A DNA stretch of 64,000 nt from Amoebophrya sp. A120. Its lineage: Eukaryota; Sar; Dinophyceae; Syndiniales; Amoebophryaceae. The notes beneath the pieces are model-generated. The model did not search any database and had not been told where the DNA came from. It worked only from the letters and a program-made list of their open reading frames with translations. The position numbers and the translations under genes were made by a program. Below, in pieces: positions 56,501-64,000 of this stretch. The stretch is taken from assembly GCA_905178155.1 (NCBI GenBank), contig CAJINV010000002.1, positions 81,128 through 145,127 of the forward strand. The letters run 5' to 3'. Each line of letters starts with the position of its first letter. The stretch's first letter is position 1.

Positions 56501-56977
56501 ATGGTACGCGGTCAGGCGCCGGCGCTGACGGCGGAGCAGTTCCGCCGCGTTTTCGACGCCCTGCCGACGCCCCACGACTTGGTGTGGTTGCTTTCGTTTG
56601 CCCTGATGGCACCGGCGGCCGAGGTTTTGCAGCTACGGCGGGAGGACTTCGAGAGCCACCCGGGGCGCGTGCGGCTTGTGGGGCTGTCCGGAACAAAGAA
56701 AAAACCGCGCGTCGTTCCCCTCCGCGGGGAGGTGGCGCGGCTCGTCCAACTTGCTCTGGATGGGGAGTACCAATACAAGAACACCACATACCGGAAGGCG
56801 TTGCGCTTCCGGTTCGGCGCGGGGCGCGCAATTCCCCTCCAGCCGCAGTCGTACCGGAACACGCTCGCGGCGGTACAGGCGGGCGCCCCGGCAGACTGCG
56901 TGGTCGCGACCTCACACAGCGCAAAGCGAACGGGAATGACCCTGGCGGAGCGTGCCGGCCATCAGGTATGCTTTTGA
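56501..56977 (+). CDS. Tyrosine-recombinase-like protein
   Basis: ATG 56501. The protein (about 158 residues) has the catalytic-core layout of phage-integrase-type tyrosine recombinases: LTAEQFRRVFDALP, then WLLSFALMAPAAEVLQLRRE (box I region), a beta hairpin with KKKPRVVPL (catalytic-Lys region), then SHSAKRTGMTLAERAGHQ (box II). The two box arginines are not where expected: box I reads PAAE and the HxxR motif reads HSAK. No tyrosine follows before the stop, unless the frame is spliced at CAG|GTATGC (56970). The region is much richer in GC than flanking genes. Could be a Crypton- or DIRS-type element, or a decayed integrase. Confidence 0.5.
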   Translation: MVRGQAPALTAEQFRRVFDALPTPHDLVWLLSFALMAPAAEVLQLRREDFESHPGRVRLVGLSGTKKKPRVVPLRGEVARLVQLALDGEYQYKNTTYRKALRFRFGAGRAIPLQPQSYRNTLAAVQAGAPADCVVATSHSAKRTGMTLAERAGHQVCF

Positions 56978-57458
56978 TGTTTTGCAATGCTGCAACGCCC
57001 CGCCCCGCGGAAGCCGGGGCCCAGCGCGGCGGGCCCGGCCTAGTCCCCCGGTGGGGCCCCGGGGCCACGCCGGGGCGCGAGAAATTCAAAGGGAAAAGTG
57101 AAAAGATTTTACGCTGCGACAGAACAAGAAATGAGAACCGGGATCGCTTTGGCAAAAATGGAATGGATTTCGAACGCGCACCATCTCGGAATTCCTTCAA
57201 GTTGTTCTTTCATATAAGCGTATCTTTGAACTGGAACAAGACTGCAGAGCGGAGAGCAGAGACGTTTCGGCTAGTACGTTCACAGGCGTCATGATCAAGT
57301 ACGAGACACATGCAAGCGGCAGTGGATGGTGGGGCGGGCTCCGCAGAGGGGAAATGCAAAATGGTTGAGACCCACACAAATCAACTATATTCCCCGGGAG
57401 CCCCGGGCCGGGGGGTGTTCGATTTTTGATGAACTTCCGCGATTTTCCTTGTCTAACG

Positions 57459-57500
57459 CTCCCGTTCTTTAGCACAAGTGTACCTGTCGTATTCCCACAT
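57459..57500. repeat. 42-bp direct repeat, right copy
   Basis: Perfect match to 55741-55782; the pair bounds a 1.7 kb GC-rich segment containing the recombinase-like gene. Confidence 0.95.
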
Positions 57501-57756
57501 AAGCAATTAAGTAAGACAGAGCAGTAAGTATATTGCTTACGAATAACAGTGAGTGCGCAGTGAGTTTCTAGCTTCAGCACGGACATCAAGTGAAGAGTCG
57601 CCACCACACAGAAACTACAACTACACGTTGTCAGTTTCACAGAACAACTGAAGTCAGCTTTCGAAGGAATAACTTAGAAAGATCTTCACACTGCTTAAGT
57701 ACAAACAGAATCTAGTAGGTACAAAAACTTGTAGTTGCAGTGGCGGACAGAGGAAC

Positions 57757-59405
57757 TATGCAGCCGAGCCAGAACAACGCCGGCGGAAGCAATACCCGCG
57801 GGAACGGTGCGGGAGCCGGCATGCAGCCGCCGGGGATGATGGCACACCCGATCGGGTTGTCCAAGAACACAACTGCTGGTGTGCCCGCCGGGTATGGCGG
57901 CTTGGGCTTGTCGGCCCCAAGTTTCTGGCAACTGGGTCTTATCGAAATGAAAAAGAACTCGCTTTCCGATTTCATTGTCCTTCGTCACGTTTTGCAGCGT
58001 TATCTTCCACCACTTGTTCCTTTTCGAATCATTTGTCGTGCTGGCGGCCGTAGTGGTAGTTTGCAACGGAGGTTCTCTGAAATCGCAAAGTTGTAGATGT
58101 CTTTTTCATCTCGATATCACAGTCCGGCAACCCCCGGTTCACGAAGCCGGGTACCCCGTACTACGGCGGTTTGGTGCAGCCGAACAATAACACCGGACCG
58201 GTGCAGAGTACCCGACCGAAACCAAAGCCGAAAATGCAGTTAACGTCGACGAACCCGAACCATCCTGCCGTGCAGCGCTTAGAAACGTCGGTTGCCACAT
58301 CGTCGACTACGTCCTCCGACGTGCTTCCCCCGCCAGCCCGCGGTGAAACGGTGTCGAAGGCGAACGGGGTGCTGCCGCCACCACAGAAACAGCACGCGAC
58401 CAACAAGGTTTCTTCGGTATAGTATAAGTACATCGATACGTCCACGTTATTGTATAGCGTTTTATCTCGGATTGTGATGCAAAGCAAGGTCAAGCTAGCT
58501 TCCAGGAAACAAAACCATAGCCATTTGAACAACAGAAGTAGAAAATGTATTCCCGCGAAATTCATTGCAGAGCCAGACTATAGCACAAAATGAAAATCCT
58601 GGATTATCAGGTAAGTGTCCAAATCCAAATGCAACCGTAGGTACCGGAGGTCAGCATGGACGTACCCATGCCAGACGTAGCTGCGAATCCGGTTGCTAGT
58701 ATCGCCAAGGGGGCGCCCGTCGTTTTGGACCAACATATCATTCCTGCTAGCCCGGCGTCATCAGGTCCGGCCAATGATTCCCTTGCGGCGTCATCAGGAC
58801 CGGCCCAGAGCGCGCCGGCGAGGATAGTTCCCTTGGCCAACAAGGCCACGCCGAAGGTAGGTTCCTAAATGTCTGGACGAAACGCATATTGATTTATAAA
58901 TTGTACGAGCCGCACATGATGAGCAAAGGTAGTTGAATCGACGCGCTTTGCATTCTGTTTCGTGAAAGAACTGCTGGGAACACTGTCTCCCAATTCTCAG
59001 GTTGTGGTGCGCCCGGCAGGTGCGGGTGTTGGTCACGGTGAAGTCCCCGCCTATGCCCAATTCAACGTCCGGGCCGTGAATGGAAGTCAGGTACAATTGC
59101 GCCTCCACTGGTACTCATGTGGCCTTGGTCAGCATGTACTTGACAAAAACTAAGATTATGTTTACAAGTGTACCTGTCGTATTCCCACATCTGTCAAAAC
59201 GAAAAATCCCCCACGACCCGCCCATAGTCAAAACGAAATTTGTGACTCTAGATTTGTGCGCATGGATGTTGTCTTGCAGGAAGGAACTGCAACCAGGTAG
59301 TTTTTGTTTTGTTTGGTTGTAGCAATAGGATTTTGTTGCTTAGGGCTGTAAACTTTTTTTATTTTGTAGGTTGGAGAGCATGAGCACGAGCTTGCATATA
59401 ACTAA
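57757..59405 (+). CDS. G28: Pro/Ala/Gly-rich protein, one gene or two
   Basis: ATG 57757 (Gly/Asn/Gln-rich exon ending about 57937), an F8 introner, and an exon 58120-58408 (PKPKPKMQLTSTNPNHPAV) that either ends at TAG 58420-58422 or splices at AAG|GTTTC. A further exon reads MKILDYQ (58590-58610). A 30-nt GT-AG candidate intron (58611-58640) leads to VPEVSMDVPMPDVAANPV, then intron 58857-58999, an exon reading VVVRPAGAGVGHGEVPAYAQ, intron 59091-59369 and a short end (VGEHEHELAYN, stop TAA 59403-59405). Later introns are GT-AG and phase 0. No family; disordered. Confidence 0.6.
57939..58117. mobile_element. F8 introner in G28
   Basis: TATCGAAATGAAAAAGA left and the inverse of TATCGAGATGAAAAAGA right. 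Only copy of this family in the window. Confidence 0.65.
59164..59190. repeat. Third, 27-bp copy of the direct-repeat core
   Basis: ACAAGTGTACCTGTCGTATT... matches 55756-55782. It lies inside a G28 intron next to a diverged F4-like core (AAAAATCCCCCACGACC). Confidence 0.85.
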
Positions 59406-60078
59406 CGCGGCTCATGCCTCTGCCTCCTTGCAAGACTTTGGCCACAAATCTGCACTGCCGCGTCGCATGCTTACTTATTTCCTTTTGACCATGGGGGGTG
59501 CGGGTTTGTTTTTCCTCACCATAGTACCGCGCCGCCCCAATTGGGGGATAATACCCCGATATGATTTTCAGCTCTGCAGCCATGTTCTGATGAATGTGAA
59601 TCGATTAAGGTTTATTTTGTCGCTTCTTTTTCTTTATTATTATTAGTAGTGCATCAATAGGGAACAATAGACAATCAGAAATATCGGCCTAGGGGTTTTA
59701 AAAATTGCGGTCAACGGAGAAAATAAAGATCTCTGTTTATTTCTGAAACAACTTCTACAACTGCGGGAAGAAATCCACGTAAACTTATAGATCGCTGAAA
59801 AAAATCGAGATCGAGATCGAGGTCGAACCAACTACATCAGTTTCACATCACATAGTCCAACAGCAAAAATCCTGAAACGGTTGTGCTCGAAGCAATCACC
59901 ACCAGCGAAATCGTCATCGAAAAAAGCGGCATACGACGAGCGGCTCTTGTTTCTCTTGTATCGATATTACATCAACTACTCGGTCGATAGCTACATCCCT
60001 TCTGTGTGCACAAATCAATCTTCGAGATGAAATAGACATTTTCAACGACGAGGGAGATCATCATCGAAACCGCACCAG
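59406..60078. other. No gene resolved
   Basis: AT-rich; no introner ends. Downstream flank of G28. Confidence 0.35.
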
Positions 60079-60314
60079 GGAACAAACACAGAATCTTCGA
60101 CTCGAGGACCACGGGGGCCCCGATCCGGCTGCTGCCTTGTAGCACTGTTCGCATGACAAATTCTGGAAGCGAGAACAGCACTACAATCCGTGCATAAACT
60201 TGTCATGCACAGTATACACGTGTGCTGTTGTGTGTATTGCTGCTGATGCTATACGAATGAGGAACAGGGAACAAACACAGAATCTTCGACACGAGGACCA
60301 CGGGGGCGTCTTCA
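60079..60314. repeat. Two copies of the 47-bp repeat around an F6 core
   Basis: Copies at 60079-60118 and 60268-60314 in direct orientation enclose about 145 bp that matches the F6 interior of the 62.6 kb element (ACTTGTCATGCACAG, TGTGCTGTTG), but without F6 terminal repeats. Confidence 0.75.
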
Positions 60315-60708
60315 ACCATCTGTTGCAGTCATGCATTACAAATCTTTGTTTTATGGTAAATCCGCATTACAAATTTTATCTCTCATGCTGAGGAAATTTG
60401 TAATGCATTTATACAACGAGAAAAAAAAACAATTATGGAGTTTGATGTCAGTTCTTTTTGCACAAAAATCTTCAATAGAGCGGACTACAACTAGAAGTTC
60501 AACTTCTCGTCGTGGCCACTTCTTCGGTCACTACTTGTAGTTCTAGCGTTGTGCTACAGTAAGAAATGCTGTAGGCCGCGTGAAGAAAAAAAAACTGTTG
60601 TATCATCCCAGTTCTTCCAACGGGGCGTTCTTCTATATACAACTTGAGTTCAACGCAGTCTTTTATCCATCACACGACCAAGCCATGATCTTCGTATAGC
60701 GGTTGTAG

Positions 60709-60933
60709 TAGCAGTTGTAGTAGTGTTGTGAAGATTCCAAGTACTAGCAATTATGGGAGACAAAGAGGAGAGAAGGGGGAATCAACTCTCTCTGTCGCCT
60801 CGTTTTTTACTATGATCTTGGTAGCAGTTGTAGTAGCAGTGGTAGTAGTGTTGTGAAGATTCCAAGTAGTAGCAATTACGCGGGACGAGGAGAGAAGGGG
60901 GAATCAACTCTCTCTCACCTCGTTTTTTACTCT
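60709..60933. repeat. Imperfect tandem duplication, period about 115 bp
   Basis: Both copies contain GTGTTGTGAAGATTCCAAGT and GGGGGAATCAACTCTCTCT, ending in CTCGTTTTTTACT. Confidence 0.85.
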
Positions 60934-61348
60934 TTCGCAGCACGAACTGTGTTTTCATTGCGCGTTTTGGTTCTTTTGGGTGGAGATTCTTCATGGTCTA
61001 GTGAGTTGTTTGAAGCAGAAAGCAAATATTTTTCTTTGCAGTTGTGTGTAATTTTGATTTTTAGTCATCATACAAGAGTAGCACAGGTCGACGCAAATAC
61101 AGTCGCTCACGACAACATCAGTGGCTGTTCTTCTTGCGCCGGCATCACGTGCTTGTGAAATTGGTCTTCGCGCTGTAGCGACACATGATGCATAAAATTT
61201 TGTAGCTGTACCGGGACTCCCGGCGCTACAACTTTTTGTATAGGTCCCAGTGGTCCGGGACCGGAAGCCTAATCTACTTTTAGTTTCTTCATTTATCATA
61301 CAAGAATGGTAAGTCTAAGCCTAAGTTCAACAACATAAATGACGGAAA

Positions 61349-61516
61349 GGAAATTTTGTTTTCTTCCTGGTGTGTTTGTTTTTAATCATCATACAGGAGT
61401 TCTTCATTTATCATACAAGTAGAATGGTTGTGAGTGGAAAGTAAATTTTGTTTTCTTCCTGGTGTGTTTGTTTTTGATCATCATACAGGAGTTGGTTCTT
61501 CATTTATCATACAAGT
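61349..61516. repeat. Tandem repeat, period about 95 bp
   Basis: Two copies of TTTTGTTTTCTTCCTGGTGT followed by ATCATCATACAGGAGTT and TTCTTCATTTATCATACAAG, with a partial copy from 61284. Confidence 0.85.
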
Positions 61517-61786
61517 AAAAGCTGCACGCTTCCAGAAGACTGTGGATAGTGGCATCAGTATAAAATTGCCCACTACAGTGACTGTTTTTACTGCATCAGC
61601 TGCTGTGGGGGGGCCGGCTGATGATATACCACTCACTGCTCATGCAGTCTTTGCTGCTGAAGCTGCGCGGCATGCTGCCCGATGAGCCCGCGCCTCTGCC
61701 AGCACGCCCTGCAAAGCTCACTAGATCCCCTGCAGCATTCGGGCAAACTCCAGATACACACACTGCAGAACAGAATGCAACAATTC

Positions 61787-63342
61787 TCAAAGTATGAATT
61801 GCAAATATGATTCGGTCTGGAACACTGCGTCTTGATCTTGTTGTCACGTTAGGTCTGGCTCGTGCAAAATTCATCTGTGTTGCATGGTTACCAAAGGTTG
61901 TCCAATTTTGACCACAGACATTGTTTCTACGCGACAGTTTCTCACGCGGGATAGGCATGAGAGAGATCTCGGCCCCACGCACATTTGTCCACCTGCTAGG
62001 TCATTCGCCCAAAGCTCATGGGTGGTCATGGAAATAAACCTGCATGACAAATCTTGCACTACGCCTACTCCAGACCCAGACATATTTGCATTTCATAGGG
62101 CGAGATTCTCTTTTCCCAATTCTTGAGCAGACGAAGGAGCGAATGGGCGTCCAATAAAATGCACGCAAGCGAGAACGCAGGCCGCGCCAGCAAAGCGAGC
62201 GCTCCGCCAACAAAGAGCGCCGATGCATTATGGGGCTGCCAAACGTTAGTACATTCTCAACTGTTGTAAAGCAAGAATGGCAAAAGTCAAAGGGGGGAGG
62301 TTGCACCTGTAGCATTACAAATTTCGCACATCGGAGGACGATGATGGGAGTTTTGCATGACAAATTCATTGTAACAGTTGAGAATGTAACATTTGAGAAC
62401 CTCATATGCGTGCCCAGGCGGCGTGCACTCGTGTATCTGCGTCTTGGATCTGTCCCTCCAAAGCAGCCACTCTTGGAGCTCTTCCGCCCAGACGCTGAAA
62501 CACCTCCGTGTTGGCGCATTCTTCGACCAGCCGGCTTACACCCCTGCAGGCTAGCAACGACTGCTTGTCCAGCCAACCACTTCCACAAGTCCTGTATGAC
62601 AGTGCACAACCCCCCCTCCCCCTCATTTGTCATGCAAAATCTCAAATCCAGTTGATCCCTTGTATTACTATTATGCATGACAAATTCTGCTAGCCAAAAC
62701 AGCACTACTTACAACCCGTCCATAAACTTGTCATGCACAGCATACATCACGTGATGTGCTGTTGTTTGTATTGCTGTCGATGCTATACAAATGAGGGGAA
62801 CGAGGGGGGGTTGTGCACTCTCATATCCTGGTCCAGAACTCCCAAAGCCCGTCCTGGCCCAGCACAACTTTCAAACCCTCGTCCTGGTGTGCTTCGTTCG
62901 TTAGTGCAGCCGTGTCAAGAATCTGGGCCGGAGGAGGAGGTGCGACCACGCTGGACTGTCGGCTCGAGGAGCCTTGAAGATCCGGATTCTGCGAACTCTC
63001 GTTGGGTCGAGGACCGCCCGCGCTTTCCCTCCTGCGGTCGGGCGAGGACGAGGACGAGGACGAGGACGACGCGCGGCTGGGCGAAGTAAAGTTCCGGCGT
63101 CTACGCCGGAGGGCCGCGCCAGCACCTGCACCCGGCATGGGACGTCGACTCTCGCTCCCCCGCGCTGCCCCCGACGATAGAAGTGCTTGAAGCTGGAGTG
63201 CGTGCGCAACAGGTGGCCCGACGAGGACGGATAAAGAAAACCCTGCCGCAACTGCCATCGCCAGCAACGCATAGCGCAGTCGAGCCTGGTAGGAACAACG
63301 ACGGGCCGAGGAGCTAGTACGGGACGAGAGCATCATCTGCAT
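61787..63342 (-). CDS. G29: secreted, membrane or organelle-targeted protein, about 300 residues
   Basis: ATG 63342; exons about 63342-62826, 62594-62406, 62226-62098 and 61792-61787 (stop TGA just after the F1 introner). Joins: EFWTRTCGSGWLDKQS (TCCTG) and HAAWARIGALCWRSARF (ATGC). Residues about 23-50 form a hydrophobic segment (LRYALLAMAVAAGFSLSVLV) after a basic, Ser-rich N-terminus, as in a signal anchor or bipartite targeting sequence. A Ser/Arg-rich linker and a helical domain follow (RLVEECANTEVFQRLGG). No family recognised. Confidence 0.75.
61793..62097. mobile_element. F1 introner in the last codons of G29
   Basis: Left GATTCGGTCTGGAAC, right CTCCAGACCCAGACATA; sits two codons before the stop. 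Confidence 0.8.
62227..62405. mobile_element. F3 introner in G29
   Basis: ATGC duplicated at 62223-62226 and 62406-62409. Confidence 0.85.
62595..62825. mobile_element. F6 introner in G29
   Basis: TCCTG duplicated at 62590-62594 and 62826-62830. Confidence 0.9.
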
Positions 63343-63574
63343 GATCTTGGGTAGTGCGACAACTAGTATACAAATACTTGTCAGGTGGACGAAAGTTGAA
63401 GTTTGGCTTTAGAGGTTTTGTGTGCAAGATTATAGAAGATGTCGTCTGAGTTCTGCAGGACGATGTATCCTGAAATCTATAGTTCTTTTTTCTGCGATAA
63501 TAATGATTTTTGTCCTCTTCAGGATAATAATTGGTCTGGATTTTTGGTATAGTCTTTGTCTTTCACGACCCTGC

Positions 63575-63972
63575 TTATTGTTCGCTTGAAAGAGGAGAGA
63601 ACTGAATCCGTACTGCTGCTCGCTCATGTCTTTTTTGAAGATGATCCTGTCGATTTTTTGATCTTTTTGATGTGGTGAGCAACTTGATCAGGACCACGTG
63701 GACGTGGACGTATAACTTAAATTTCAATACGTCGCCGATGTTTTCTTGTTCCTTTTCTTCATCATCAGCATGGCAGGGGGCAGCTGGAAGTGGTAAACAG
63801 CATGACAAATTGCCTGCAAGAACCGAGGCCACAGCTGCGTCTCTTGGCCTTCCAGCATTACAAGTCGACTTGTGTACTCAAATACAGCATCACAAATTTC
63901 GTTTTCGATATGGGGAGGGGGGATTTTTCCTTTTGATAGGAGGCCCTCATCGTCCTCAAAATCGGAGGACAT
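63575..63972 (-). CDS. G30: hypothetical protein, first exons
   Basis: ATG 63972 begins a 12-codon acidic exon (MSSDFEDDEGLL) that runs straight into a truncated F4 introner. The next exon reads DDEEKEQENIGDVLKFK and continues to a stop at 63575. The splice sites are not fixed. Confidence 0.45.
63766..63938. mobile_element. Truncated F4 introner in G30
   Basis: Right half including GGGGAGGGGGGATTTTTCC is intact; the left terminal repeat is absent. Confidence 0.75.
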
Positions 63973-64000
63973 GTCATCACGACAACTTCCACCAGAGTTC

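Larger units (their letters stand above)
60315..61786. other. Repeat-rich region without confident genes
   Basis: Apart from the tandem repeats listed below, open frames are present only on a small scale; one plus frame (61434-61685) overlaps the repeat and is probably spurious. Confidence 0.4.

Noticed and set aside
1-64000. Regularly recurring short motifs as a CRISPR array
   Set aside because: The repeats occur as inverted pairs at element ends with coding exons between, not as equally spaced direct repeats with unique spacers.
1-64000. tRNA or rRNA genes
   Set aside because: No cloverleaf with conserved A/B boxes and no rRNA-like blocks were recognised by eye; a dedicated scan could still find a tRNA.

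Overview
The window looks like nuclear DNA of a protist with very short, dispersed exons. There is no operon structure, ribosome-binding-site pattern, tRNA or rRNA that I can see. Coding exons of 20-600 bp are separated by 140-350 bp elements that fall into at least eight families. Each family has its own 17-35 bp terminal inverted repeats and a 3-7 bp target duplication, and the elements sit precisely inside open reading frames. When an element plus one duplication copy is removed, the frame reopens. These are introner elements (mobile, intron-forming elements). As far as I remember, introners of this kind with TIRs and duplications are known from Amoebophrya-type parasitic dinoflagellates (Syndiniales), so a syndinian or similar alveolate is my best guess. 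That is an inference; no marker gene here proves it.

Layout. Most genes are on the minus strand: G1 (75-496, runs off the left edge), G3 (coiled coil, 2470-6337), G4 (6940-8884), several small genes between 9100 and 18100, G16 (19983-23045), G17 (23267-28619), G18 (29637-30000), G20 (FG-rich, nucleoporin-like, 31204-35445), G22 (37395-41044), G23 (41499-43265), the giant G25 (44202-54435, about 20 exons), G29 (61787-63342) and G30 (63575-63972). A few are on the plus strand: G14 (18953-19603), G19 (30226-30996), G26 (55138-55756), a tyrosine-recombinase-like gene (56501-56977) and G28 (57757-59405). Most products have no family I can name; they are coiled-coil, disordered or lineage-specific.

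Introner families, by the core of the left terminal repeat: F1 TCTGGGTCTGG; F2 CAAAAACGTCCCCACCCC; F3 TTCTCAAACGTTACA; F4 AAAAATCCCCCCTCCCC; F5 CAAAAGTATCGTACTCGTA; F6 GTGCACAACTCCCCCTC; F7 TATGGGGGTGTCAGGATCG; F8 TATCGAAATGAAAAAGA. Most families share internal GCATGACAA / TTGTCATGC and GCATTACAAATT motifs. Some elements are nested: a 2 kb GC-rich element with TTA duplications sits inside an F3 introner, an F4 sits inside an F3, and an F2 landed on the boundary of an F4. Ordinary short introns without an introner also occur. Other features are a recombinase gene between 42-bp direct repeats, a GC-rich island at 36.1-36.7 kb, several tandem repeats, and one 100-N assembly gap inside a tandem repeat. 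Exon borders given below come from reading frames and splice-like dinucleotides and need transcript data.
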